From Terrimicrobium sacchariphilum (GTDB taxonomy: Bacteria > Verrucomicrobiota > Verrucomicrobiia > Chthoniobacterales > Terrimicrobiaceae), in assembly GCF_001613545.1 (NCBI RefSeq), contig NZ_BDCO01000002.1, positions 3,472,001 through 3,536,000 of the forward strand: 64,000 nt of DNA. Direction: 5' to 3'. Below are positions 45,845-54,895 of this stretch, piece after piece. The notes under the pieces were generated by a model that was not told the DNA's origin, ran no database searches, and saw only the letters and a list, made by a program, of their open reading frames with translations. A program made the translations under genes and the position numbers. The number at the start of each line of letters is the position of its first letter. Position 1 is the first letter of the stretch.

Positions 45845-46426
45845 CTAGTTGGCAGGTTCGATCTTCACATCGTCAAAAGAGGCCGTGCCAGACGTTCCTC
45901 CGAGCTTCCGAAGGTAGATCAGCATTTCGGTCGCATTAGCCGGAGCATCGATGACAGAGGCGTATTCCTTCCACCCCTGGGTGCCCCCCGTGACGAAGAG
46001 CGCCTTTTCCGAGCGGCCCTCGACCGTGGCGACTTCAGACCCGTACCAGCCAGGCTTGACGCCCTCTCCGCGGAAGCTCACCTGCACGTAGACTGATCCC
46101 TCGGCGGCATTCTCGCTTCGGATCTTCATGCTGATCTTGTAGGACTTTCCGCCCTCGACCGGCCGCTTGTCCTGGCAAACAAAGCCCTCCGAGAGATTCA
46201 GGCAGTTCGCACCTCCGCCGGCCTGATCCGAAACGACCCCGCCACTCTTGAGACCCGGCCCCCACCAGCCCGAGGCACCGTCCTCGAAGCCCCCATTTTT
46301 GATCAGGTCATCCGCTCTCAATGCGCCTGCCGATAGCATGACGGCTGTACCAAGCAGGATGAAAAGCAGCGCACCGCGCTGGGGCAAACGAAGAGAGGGG
46401 GCGTCAATGTGATAAGTTGTGTTCAT
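45845..46426 (-). CDS. Secreted stand-alone carbohydrate-binding-like protein
   Basis: ATG 46426 (MNTTYHIDAPSLRLP) with a nearby AGGA is preferred to the 241-residue frame from 46570, because a signal peptide follows it (LLFILLGTAVMLSAGALRA). The mature protein is one jelly-roll domain (DDLIKNGGFEDGASGWWGPG ... SFDDVKIEPAN), highly similar to both N-terminal domains of the DUF4838 protein that starts 7 bases later. It may bind the same glycan at the surface. It is first in the operon CBM-like, DUF4838, GH130. Confidence 0.72.
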   Translation of the reverse strand: MNTTYHIDAPSLRLPQRGALLFILLGTAVMLSAGALRADDLIKNGGFEDGASGWWGPGLKSGGVVSDQAGGGANCLNLSEGFVCQDKRPVEGGKSYKISMKIRSENAAEGSVYVQVSFRGEGVKPGWYGSEVATVEGRSEKALFVTGGTQGWKEYASVIDAPANATEMLIYLRKLGGTSGTASFDDVKIEPAN

Positions 46427-46640
46427 GGTATCGTCCTGGTCTGGGGTAAGTATGGTGAATCTCCCAACGGCGGCTGCGAGAAATCCTCTCGCAGCGCTCC
46501 TTTTCACCGTCAAAGCACCGATGGCTGGCGGCACAATATCGCTGGGGTGAAAGGGATCTAGCAGGTGCAATGGGAGGTACTGATCCTAAGTATTGCAAAT
46601 CGGCACGCTGTTCAAAATCTTGTTTACCAAAATCCCCTCG

Positions 46641-46658
46641 TTTGGCTTACCAATAATG
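46641..46658. promoter_or_regulatory. TTTGG-N4-CCA palindrome, site 2 (candidate operator)
   Basis: TTTGGCTTACCAATAATG lies about 215 bases upstream of the CBM-like/DUF4838/GH130 operon and just downstream of the mutarotase-like gene stop. It matches the other three sites in the invariant TTTGG and CCA positions. Confidence 0.45.
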
Positions 46659-46740
46659 TAACCCACCGAGACGCGATCAGGGGGAAAAAGAACCTTATCC
46701 GCCGGAAAGGATCGGAAAAATCGCGACATCAAAAGCTCAG

Positions 46741-47742
46741 CTAGTCATCTAGAAATGTGTATTTTCTGGTCCACGAGTGCGACCCGCCAGGCGGCAGTAT
46801 GATCTCAATGAACTGTTCCGGAGAAATATAGTCCGCACGTGCGTGAATATCGGTTCGCAGCCCGGGATCGGAGGTCTCGCAGATGATTTCCCGTCCGGCC
46901 CTGGGATGACGGAGGGTTACGATGTTTCGTCCGGCATAGCCGGACGGGTAAGCGATCGTCGCATTGATCCACCTGGGTATGGCACCCGTAAAATGTATCG
47001 ATCGTCCGGCGAGTTTCTGCCCCTCTTCCAGGCCTTTCGGCTGAATGTCATAGGGAAATGAAAGAATGTAGCCGGATGCCGTGGGCCGATCGGCGATGCG
47101 GAAGAAATTATGCGTATATTGCCGCGTGGTAATCGGTTTCGTTCCCGTGTTGGTGAGCTTCCAATCGACCGCTAAGCTCGCTCCCTCCAGCGACAACACG
47201 GCATCCAGGCGATACGAGTAACCGGGAGTCGTCCTGCCATCGAAGATCTGATGAAACACCGCCCGGTTCGCCTGCCACTCGACCGTCGTCACAGCAGGCT
47301 CCAGCAGTGCGGGAGTCATAAAGAGGTGATAAGTCTTTGCCGGTTTGCGCAGGGCGCCCACGCCGATTTTTAGGAAACCCTCCCCGACTGCCGCCTCCTG
47401 ATATCCCGACGGCAGGGCATCGGCCGGACCATCCGGGATGCAGAGATCGAACTCCGCAGCCAGTCCGGCGTGGTCGTTGATCGGATCGTGCGTTTCCGGC
47501 CGGTAAAGATACTCCACGCCATCGCGACGCACACCGAGCACGGCAGCAATCGGAGTAAACCGCGTCCCGCGATTGTATCGCCCGGGATGGTCGGGCACCA
47601 TCACCCGGACTTCCAGTCGGTCATTTCGAAGGAGGCGTTCCGCTCCGTCCTCCGTCCCCGAGGATACACCAGGCACGCACAGCAGCAGCCATGCAGTCAG
47701 GCAAAACAGGGAGCGCATCGTGATGGACGACTGGAGACTCAC
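46741..47742 (-). CDS. Secreted aldose 1-epimerase/mutarotase-like protein
   Basis: The 333-residue protein has a signal peptide (MRSLFCLTAWLLLCVPGVSS, from the internal ATG at 47718, which is the better start). The mature part is a beta-supersandwich like galactose mutarotase: VDWKLTNTGTKPITTRQYTHNFF contains the conserved His-bearing strand. Aldose epimerases interconvert sugar anomers, although export of one is unusual and the exact role is unsure. The upstream ATG at 47742 overlaps the GH38 stop by 4 bases (ATGA). It is the last gene of the cassette 3-GH38 operon. Confidence 0.65.
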   Translation of the reverse strand: MSLQSSITMRSLFCLTAWLLLCVPGVSSGTEDGAERLLRNDRLEVRVMVPDHPGRYNRGTRFTPIAAVLGVRRDGVEYLYRPETHDPINDHAGLAAEFDLCIPDGPADALPSGYQEAAVGEGFLKIGVGALRKPAKTYHLFMTPALLEPAVTTVEWQANRAVFHQIFDGRTTPGYSYRLDAVLSLEGASLAVDWKLTNTGTKPITTRQYTHNFFRIADRPTASGYILSFPYDIQPKGLEEGQKLAGRSIHFTGAIPRWINATIAYPSGYAGRNIVTLRHPRAGREIICETSDPGLRTDIHARADYISPEQFIEIILPPGGSHSWTRKYTFLDD

Positions 47743-50700
47743 GCGGCAGGCGTGAAGAGGATGCTTGCGACCTGATAGGGCTCGTACTCAAGCGCATTGC
47801 CCTCGCCGAGCTCCGTGATCGTCCCAAGAGAAAGATCGGTAGCCTGCAAGGTCCATCCGGTTGGCGGAGCGAGCCGGATCACACCTCGCCTTCCCGCCGC
47901 CTCATGGAGACGCAAGACCCAGCGGCCGCCATCCAGCGGCGCAGCCCAGCAGGGAATCAATGTCTCCCCCCCGGAAACCTCGCCGAGAGCCGAAGGAATG
48001 GGGCGACCCCGATAAACCAGAGGCGCGGTAAATTCCGTCTCAGCCACGGAGGCTGGCTGTGAGGCACGGGGGAGGGTGATGTCGTAGCGGCCAAGAACCA
48101 GGCGGATCCGATGCGCTCCCATGTCGCTGTAAGCGGCGGGCGCTTCGATGCGCGAAAGATGCTGCGGCCAGACCGAGGCGTGCACATTATCCATCCCTGT
48201 CACTCTCGGGCTGCGCACCAGGCTCACACCTGCCACTCCGCTGCGCACGGAAACGCCGTACTTTGACTCCGTCGCAACAAACATTCCCTCGCGCTCTCCC
48301 TCGTCGAAAATCGAGAAATGCCTGCTGAACGGCACCTCCCACATCGCCTCGGAAATCAGCCCATCGGGAATCTGCGAACGCAGGGTGCTCCCGAAGGGTG
48401 CTCCATAACGGGCATTCGCTCCGGCATAGCGGGTTGGAAACACCATCTTCAGCAGCTTCTCCGGCTCCTGCCAGTCGAGCTCCACCTCGACATGCAGGTG
48501 CGGGCTGCCCGCCTCCAGATAAAAGATCACCTCGGCAGTGCTCTTGGCACCGATCGAGCGACGGACACGAAAGCCAGCACGATGAGGCGCGTCCGACCAT
48601 TGAGCGATTGCGGCAACCCCTTCGCAAGGCTGGCCAAGTGAGAGCGTGTTTCGATCAATATCCCAGGCTTCAAAATTCGCCGGTCGATCCGGATACATCA
48701 CGAGACGGCCGAATGGACCGCAGATCGGAACCTTCGCCCCCTCCCACGCCACACTGTCGATCCATCCCTCGTCAGCGAGGCGAAACTCCACCAGTCCATT
48801 GGAGACAGTGCGACCAGAGACCTGTACGGCATCGGGATTCCCGCAGGACCCGATTTCGGCCCCAGCCAGGGGAGGAATGGTCATCCACACGGGGTGGCCT
48901 GTGGACGGATCCTCGATCCAGCGTCGAACCTCAACCGCGTGGGGATTGAAAACGCACACGCTCTCATCGCCCCCCTGCTCGAGCGCAGCGTGAGCGCGAT
49001 CCATTTGCGCGACGGCATGCTTTTCTAAGTCAGGCACTCCCTCGGCATAGACATCCCATACGGAGCTCCCCGGGATGTAATCATGGAACTGGGCAAACAC
49101 GAGGCGGCGCCAGGATTCCTCCATATCCCACCGATGCCCCGTAACCACGGCAACGGCCTCGGCACAGCACATGGCCCGCTCCAATCCCCGGAAGGCGGCC
49201 TTCAAGTTTCCATGGGTCGTATAGGTGCCACGGTGAAACTCGAGATAACACTCGCCCTGGTGAACTGGGAGTTGGTCGCGCAAGCTCGCCAGGCGCTCAA
49301 AGAAGGCCTCCGGCTGGTCCCATGCGAGCTCCGGCATCCCAGGCAATGCCCCGAGACGCCGAGCCCTTTCGCAGATCTCCGCCGTGGGCCCTCCGCCTCC
49401 GTCGCCAAAACCTGTCGGCAGCAGGCACTCCTGATGAATGTCCCCCTGCTGATGTCCGAGCACGCAGGCCCGGATCTCCGGCACCTGGACAAAGGTGTTG
49501 TAGCCCGCATCCCGCGTAATGTGGCCGATTACCTCCGAGCCATTCGACCGCCAGATGAAGCTGCTGTAGGGAAAGGGATTGATCGAGTTCCACGTCACCT
49601 TGGTGGTGTAAAAGTACTTCACTCCGGTCTGGGCCATGATCTGGGGCAGGCAGGCCGAGTACCCAAAGGCGTCCGGCAGCCAGGTGAGCTGGGCAGGTCG
49701 TCCCGTCATTTCCTGAAACCCTTTTTGCCCAAGCAGGAAGCTGCGCGCCAAAGCCTCGCCGCAGGCCAGGATCGTATCGGACTCGACATACATCGCTCCC
49801 GTAGCCTGCCATTGGCCGGACTCCATGCGCCCCTTCACCCTCTGATAAAGCTCCGGAGCGCGGCGGCGCACGGATTCATAGCTCGCGATCTGGCTATAGG
49901 CGAAGCGGAACTCCGGATAGTCCTCCATCAGCCGGTTCACAGTGGAGAAGGTATGCACGGCCTTGAGCTCGCCGATCCGCTCAGGCCACAGCCACACGAG
50001 GTCGATATGCGCATGGCCGGTGAGCACGCATCGCATGAACGTCTTGTCGACACGCAAATCCCGATACCCTTCCGCCAGCCGCTCACGCAAGGCATCCAGC
50101 GCGCCGGTCCTGTCCCAGGCATCGACCGCTTCGTTCATGATGCGCAGCAGGAGACGAAACGCGGGCGAGAAGCGCTCCATCGGCACCTGCAAGCCGAAGG
50201 GAACGATCCCGGCGGTCAGCCGGCTGTCCTCGCGTCCGCGCTGGTCGGCGGCGAGATCAAAGAGACATTTCAGATCATTGTATGCCTGCCAGGCTTCTTC
50301 ATTCCTCCAGCCAAGAAAGGCCCCTTCAAAATAGCTTCCCGCCGCATCCATGGGCGAGGCTTCCGGATGCCAGATCGCGCTTTGGATGCAGTTCGACTCG
50401 ACCCATGCCTCAGCCGCACCCGCAGGCAGCCTGACATGGCGATGCCCGACATCGAAGCCGAAATATGGCTCGCCATTCACATAGAGCGTGTCCTCGCTCT
50501 GGCTACGCCAGTTCAGCCAGAACGGCTCGGCCGAGGACGGAATATCAAGCCGATACCATCTCTGATCAAACAACCTTCCCCAAAACGAGCAGGGTCTGAC
50601 CGGGCTCAATAGCTGCCGCCGCGCCTGCGCGACATCGTATTGCTGCGGGCCGGAAGGAGTAGCTGATACATCGACCGGCAGGAACCCCTGCCATATCTCT

Positions 50701-50771
50701 TCGCGAAGCCTGCGGATCGCGCCGTCGATGCGGTTGATGATGAGCTGGGGCAGATGATGGGACGGTAACAT
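47739..50771 (-). CDS. GH38 family alpha-mannosidase (long form)
   Basis: The 1010-residue protein has an N-terminal beta-rich domain, the zinc/catalytic block GHAHIDLVWLWP, the nucleophile region TWLPDAFGYS (D367), FAQFHDYIPGSSVWDVY as third zinc site, and C-terminal beta-sandwich domains. This is the long bacterial GH38 type, distinct from the shorter one at 29528-32023. No signal peptide, so cytoplasmic removal of alpha-mannose from oligosaccharides is likely. It starts 24 bases after the small secreted gene of cassette 3, so the mannosidase and pseudopilins are in one operon. Confidence 0.92.
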   Translation of the reverse strand: MLPSHHLPQLIINRIDGAIRRLREEIWQGFLPVDVSATPSGPQQYDVAQARRQLLSPVRPCSFWGRLFDQRWYRLDIPSSAEPFWLNWRSQSEDTLYVNGEPYFGFDVGHRHVRLPAGAAEAWVESNCIQSAIWHPEASPMDAAGSYFEGAFLGWRNEEAWQAYNDLKCLFDLAADQRGREDSRLTAGIVPFGLQVPMERFSPAFRLLLRIMNEAVDAWDRTGALDALRERLAEGYRDLRVDKTFMRCVLTGHAHIDLVWLWPERIGELKAVHTFSTVNRLMEDYPEFRFAYSQIASYESVRRRAPELYQRVKGRMESGQWQATGAMYVESDTILACGEALARSFLLGQKGFQEMTGRPAQLTWLPDAFGYSACLPQIMAQTGVKYFYTTKVTWNSINPFPYSSFIWRSNGSEVIGHITRDAGYNTFVQVPEIRACVLGHQQGDIHQECLLPTGFGDGGGGPTAEICERARRLGALPGMPELAWDQPEAFFERLASLRDQLPVHQGECYLEFHRGTYTTHGNLKAAFRGLERAMCCAEAVAVVTGHRWDMEESWRRLVFAQFHDYIPGSSVWDVYAEGVPDLEKHAVAQMDRAHAALEQGGDESVCVFNPHAVEVRRWIEDPSTGHPVWMTIPPLAGAEIGSCGNPDAVQVSGRTVSNGLVEFRLADEGWIDSVAWEGAKVPICGPFGRLVMYPDRPANFEAWDIDRNTLSLGQPCEGVAAIAQWSDAPHRAGFRVRRSIGAKSTAEVIFYLEAGSPHLHVEVELDWQEPEKLLKMVFPTRYAGANARYGAPFGSTLRSQIPDGLISEAMWEVPFSRHFSIFDEGEREGMFVATESKYGVSVRSGVAGVSLVRSPRVTGMDNVHASVWPQHLSRIEAPAAYSDMGAHRIRLVLGRYDITLPRASQPASVAETEFTAPLVYRGRPIPSALGEVSGGETLIPCWAAPLDGGRWVLRLHEAAGRRGVIRLAPPTGWTLQATDLSLGTITELGEGNALEYEPYQVASILFTPAA

Positions 50772-50795
50772 GAAGGATATGGGAAAAAGGTGCGC

Positions 50796-51434
50796 CTACT
50801 GGGAGTCGGCTTTGAGATATTTGTTCAACTCGCCGAGAAAGGGCTCGGGCATGCTGAGGTTTTCCGGGGGAAGAAATCGATAGGTGAAGACCCGGGACCC
50901 CTTGCGCCAGGCGACCGGGAGTTTGGAGTCCGCCGCGATCCAGGCTTCGCAATCCGCCTCGGGATTCACGTAATGTTCGCAGAGTTTTCCGTCCTTCGTT
51001 TCCGTGCCTGCGAGATACTTCGGATCGAGCCAGGTCGTACCCGGGAAGGCATCGCGGAAATCCGACATACCGTCATCCAGAGGCGTTGCGCGATCATTGA
51101 GCCGGGTGACATAGATATCCGGGAAAGCCGGGAAGCGGCTCAGCAGATAGTCGTCGGCAATCCAGCTTTCCACGGTTGCTCCATTGGAGATCGTTTGAAC
51201 CATCCGGGCGCGGGAACCCGACCTCCAGATCTCGATCTCCACGACTTTTGGCGTGCGGTCATCCGTCCTTGCCGCCTTTTCGCCTTTGGCATCTGTCACG
51301 ATGATCTTCCACCGCCCCTGTTCCGGCGGGACTGCTGCGACCGCCGGCCTGGGCGCCGCCGGTTCCTGGCCCGGCGACCATACGACCGACAGCAGAAAGA
51401 AGGATGCGGCAATACAATAACAAAATCTATTCAT
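50796..51434 (-). CDS. Small secreted protein attached to cassette 3
   Basis: ATG 51434 (MNRFCYCIAASFFLLSVV) supplies a signal peptide and overlaps the A-gene stop by 8 bases; the longer frame to 51593 lies inside the A gene and is not used. The protein of 212 residues is exported, with a Pro-rich linker then a domain of unknown type (RWKIIVTDAKGEK, VVEIEIWRSGSRARM, CEAWIAADSKLPVAWRKGS). The pattern of strands with WIAADSKLPV is loosely like LolA/LolB-type or outer-membrane lipoprotein-sorting folds, which I cannot confirm. Cassettes 1 and 2 have no equivalent. Confidence 0.6.
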   Translation of the reverse strand: MNRFCYCIAASFFLLSVVWSPGQEPAAPRPAVAAVPPEQGRWKIIVTDAKGEKAARTDDRTPKVVEIEIWRSGSRARMVQTISNGATVESWIADDYLLSRFPAFPDIYVTRLNDRATPLDDGMSDFRDAFPGTTWLDPKYLAGTETKDGKLCEHYVNPEADCEAWIAADSKLPVAWRKGSRVFTYRFLPPENLSMPEPFLGELNKYLKADSQ

Positions 51435-54400
51435 AAACAGCCTCCAGCTCCCTGGCGACGACCTCGCCCGTATAGCGGTCGATCGCGAGGTGCAGCCAAT
51501 AGCGGCGCTCTCCCTGCACAATGAAGGAGCTGTTGAGCGCAGCCTCCGTTTGCGGGGCATTGGCAGCAAACATGCCGGTCTGGGCCACGACATCGATCAG
51601 GAGATTCCAAGTCCGGGTGTCGGCCGCATCCACGAGGGCGCGCATCGCAGCTTCCCGGCGCGTCTTGAAATACCCGTCGCTCGTGTTGGTGGGTCCATTG
51701 TCAAACGCGGTCGGGAGGTCGTCGCCCACCCGGGTGGCAAGCTCAGCCACATTGCGGAACGGCGCCGAGGCACGTTTCTGAATGATCAGATCGGCGATCT
51801 TGCCAGCTTCCGCCGGGGAAAGTACGGGAGGAAGGGTCGTTCCGTCGTCGGCTTTCTGCGCACCGGTGAGGATGGCGGACAGCACGGCTCGGGATGCAGT
51901 GTTGAGATTGACACGCCCGGCGACCACAGGCTCGTCCACGACCGTGAAAAAATCCATCAGCGCCGCGTCTGCGCTATCCGAGCTGAAAAGGTTGAGCGAT
52001 TTCCAGGGGTCTCCCCGCATGGCAAATCCCATCTCTCCAACCGAGCGAAATGGCCGGTTCAGCATCGTCGGCCTCATCGCCCGCACGGCCTGTGCGGTCG
52101 TCCCAGAGGCCACCTGCCAGAGAGGGGACACCTTGTTGCTTTCGTCGCCATCCGCCCTCCGCACGACTCCATCGAGATCCGTGACGAAGCTGCTCGCCCC
52201 CGCCTTGTTGTCCGCCGTCTTGGCTGGCTGAAAGGTGTTGTTCGTGCTCCATCCGGTCCACATGGTGATTCCGGCGGGATTCTTCGGGTACCCCGAGTTC
52301 GATGTCGGCTCGGAGTCAAACCGATTGGCCCAACTATTGGGCCGTATGGTGGTTTGCGCGACAATCGGGCGGCCATTCAATCCGATGGTGCTGACCATGC
52401 CACCACGCTTTGACCTCGGGTCCATGGCGCTCAGCGCGGTTAGGCCAAATGCCAGTCCATTGCCGACCGAGGTGCCGCGCCCGTTGTCAGAACCCCAGCC
52501 AGAATTCAGGTTATACTTTCCGGTCAGCCAGGTGGTGCAGCTTTTGAATCCGTACTGGTACCAATGATCGAGATAGAAGCTCCGGGCCTGGACGGACTCA
52601 TATGTACGCCAAGTGCCGTCATCATCCTGATACTGGAGGGCGAACGTCGGATATCGCCCCCCGCTGCCCAGGGCGTTGCGGGCGTGGTAATACGAAAGCG
52701 ACGCCGGATCGGAAGGATTGCCCGTGATCGCACGATCTCTGGCGGGCTCCCCCGTGATCGGATTGACCGCGGAACCAAGATAGAAACCCACCAGATAACA
52801 AGGCGAGGTGGTCGTAACCGCCGTCGTGGAGGATGCATAGGAAGGTTGCGCCGGGCTGCCAAAGTAGCCAGAGGGGTCATTGGTCGCATCGATCGGCGCT
52901 CCGGAAAAGGTCACGCCACCGGTCATGGTGGAGCTTGGGATCAGCAACTGCGGTTCCGCAAACGTAGAACCGCGGGCCGTGAACTCCAGGTAACGTCCGG
53001 TAAGATTTTGCTGCGCCGAGAGAAAATTCGTTCCGCTGCTGGCTTCAAGGTAGGCTCGTCCGTCGGTGCCGATGATCCGGTACTTTCTGTCGGCCGTCTG
53101 GTCGGCAGCGTTTCCATTCGGATTCCAAAGTCCGAACTGAAGCCAGCCCTCCAAAGTGGGATACTTGGGGTCGCCGCGATTCGGCCGGAAGATGGTGACA
53201 TAGAGGTGATTGAGATATGGCAGGCTTTCCGTGCCATAGATGGGATCAAACGATCCAAACTTGATCACGGTCGGATGATTGTCGGCATCGTACTGATCGA
53301 TCAGGTTGGCTCCGATTTGGAATATCTGGACGTCTTTGTTTTGATCGATGGTCTTCGTGACGAGATGATTGTCGTTGTCGCTGTATTTGCCGAGGGAACC
53401 GGCGAGGATTGCCGCCTTAAGCAGTTCGAAAAAATCCGGCTCTCGCCCCTGGGCGGCGACCTCGTCAAGGGTGGCAATGCTCGTGGCTCCGCCTCGATAC
53501 ACCCACGGCTCGTCCTTTGCTGTCGCTCGGGTCAGCCCAAAGAACCTCTCGATATCCGAACCCTCCGCAGCCGTGGCCGAGTCCGTCACCAGAGCCAGCC
53601 GGGTCAGCGGAAACCGTTGATTGACCAGCACCTCGCCGATCTCCGCTCGGGACCCATCTGCACGAACGAAGGCTTTTTTTGTCCTCACATTCGGGACATT
53701 GCGATTGGGCGACACGGACTTCTCCGCGTCGGTCTTGTATAGGAATCCGTTGCTGGCATCGGCCTGCGGACTCCACGAGGGAGCATTCAGTGAACGGGAG
53801 AACGTGCCCAGATACTGGAGCGCGTTGGGATTGAAATTCTCCGTACCAATGCTTGAGCAAAAGCGGATGAGCGCCTGCCGGGATGGAAATGCCTGATCAG
53901 TGCGCCCGTTGGGATCCGCCACGGAGCGCACATCCGGGGAGTCGGCCGAGCCAGATGCCGCGAGATCAACGTAAGCCGGATAGACTGACGGCCCGCTAAA
54001 GGAGAGAGCAGGGAATACACCATCGGGCTGCCCCGAAGCGTTGCGCAGGGAGGCGTAGTCCCGCCATCCCACGGTGGAGTTGATCCCGGCTCCCGTCATC
54101 CACGCATTTCCCGAAGCGTCCTTCAACTGGGTCAGATCGGCAAAAGCCAGCGATCCCTTCAAGGCATAGCTTGGCGGCATGGTCGAACCGGAGGCATATG
54201 GAAGCGGTGACGGATACCCGGCGACATTCATATCCAGCAGCGCCCCTTCGTCATAAATCGCGTAGGCGTAGCGCCCAATAACGGCCTTGTCGGGGGTAGC
54301 CAGCTTGACCGGACCCGCATTGGTCACATACACCCAGCCCGGCGCCGTGAAAGCCTCCGCTCCGCTGCTCACCGGCGTCGTGTCCTGCGGTTTTGCAGGG

Positions 54401-54888
54401 TTTCCCAAGGGCAGCAGGTAATGACTGTTCCACCGCTTGAGTGAGATGCTCCGTCCGTTTGCCGACGGCGTGGTGGAGTTGGCCGGAGAGGCCGGATGAT
54501 CCGCTCCGGGCGCGCCAATATCCGTGGCGGTGCTGACACGCAGCAGAGTCGGAGAGGGATTGGTGGGAGTATTTCTTACCGGCACCGCTCCGGCAGTGGA
54601 AACCGGCGTGTAAATCGTCGTGGCTCCCACTGTCGTCTGGGTGGAGCCGTTGGCGATCTCCTGCTTGAGATCACCAGTGACGATATCCATCGCGCTTCGC
54701 GCCAGCTCGTCGGCCATGGCCTGATGCAGGCTGCTGTTGGAAAGCTGCCGATCCCACATCGAACGCGAGAAGTACGCGACCACCAGGCCCGTCAACAGCA
54801 CGACCAGCGCAAGTACGATCACCAGCGCGACGCCTTTCTCAGGCCCGCGGTTCGCGACGAGGTCGATGTTTGAGGAGCGCAGCTTCAT
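51427..54888 (-). CDS. Very large GspK-like pseudopilin, Verru_Chthon cassette protein A (divergent)
   Basis: ATG 54888 (MKLRSSNIDLVANRGPEKGV) lies 7 bases after the C stop and is preferred to 54969. The product of 1153 residues begins KGVALVIVLALVVLLTGLVV, almost identical in pattern to GspK, without Glu at +5. Near residue 990 is GRVNLNTASRAVLSAIL, then LSPAEAGKIADLIIQKRASA and FRNVAELATRVGD, which is the GspK-type NVNTA/helix-hairpin-helix arrangement. It is divergent from cassette 1 and 2 A proteins but keeps the block before the motif (FRSVGEMGFAMRGDPWKSLN). Predicted pseudopilus tip cap; its long middle region is unexplained. Confidence 0.8.
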   Translation of the reverse strand: MKLRSSNIDLVANRGPEKGVALVIVLALVVLLTGLVVAYFSRSMWDRQLSNSSLHQAMADELARSAMDIVTGDLKQEIANGSTQTTVGATTIYTPVSTAGAVPVRNTPTNPSPTLLRVSTATDIGAPGADHPASPANSTTPSANGRSISLKRWNSHYLLPLGNPAKPQDTTPVSSGAEAFTAPGWVYVTNAGPVKLATPDKAVIGRYAYAIYDEGALLDMNVAGYPSPLPYASGSTMPPSYALKGSLAFADLTQLKDASGNAWMTGAGINSTVGWRDYASLRNASGQPDGVFPALSFSGPSVYPAYVDLAASGSADSPDVRSVADPNGRTDQAFPSRQALIRFCSSIGTENFNPNALQYLGTFSRSLNAPSWSPQADASNGFLYKTDAEKSVSPNRNVPNVRTKKAFVRADGSRAEIGEVLVNQRFPLTRLALVTDSATAAEGSDIERFFGLTRATAKDEPWVYRGGATSIATLDEVAAQGREPDFFELLKAAILAGSLGKYSDNDNHLVTKTIDQNKDVQIFQIGANLIDQYDADNHPTVIKFGSFDPIYGTESLPYLNHLYVTIFRPNRGDPKYPTLEGWLQFGLWNPNGNAADQTADRKYRIIGTDGRAYLEASSGTNFLSAQQNLTGRYLEFTARGSTFAEPQLLIPSSTMTGGVTFSGAPIDATNDPSGYFGSPAQPSYASSTTAVTTTSPCYLVGFYLGSAVNPITGEPARDRAITGNPSDPASLSYYHARNALGSGGRYPTFALQYQDDDGTWRTYESVQARSFYLDHWYQYGFKSCTTWLTGKYNLNSGWGSDNGRGTSVGNGLAFGLTALSAMDPRSKRGGMVSTIGLNGRPIVAQTTIRPNSWANRFDSEPTSNSGYPKNPAGITMWTGWSTNNTFQPAKTADNKAGASSFVTDLDGVVRRADGDESNKVSPLWQVASGTTAQAVRAMRPTMLNRPFRSVGEMGFAMRGDPWKSLNLFSSDSADAALMDFFTVVDEPVVAGRVNLNTASRAVLSAILTGAQKADDGTTLPPVLSPAEAGKIADLIIQKRASAPFRNVAELATRVGDDLPTAFDNGPTNTSDGYFKTRREAAMRALVDAADTRTWNLLIDVVAQTGMFAANAPQTEAALNSSFIVQGERRYWLHLAIDRYTGEVVARELEAVYE

Positions 54889-54895
54889 CCGGTGT

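Noticed and set aside
49083-50612. 509-codon + frame opposite the long GH38
   Set aside because: Antisense to a gene with intact HIDLVW and LPDAFGYS motifs; no recognisable protein features.
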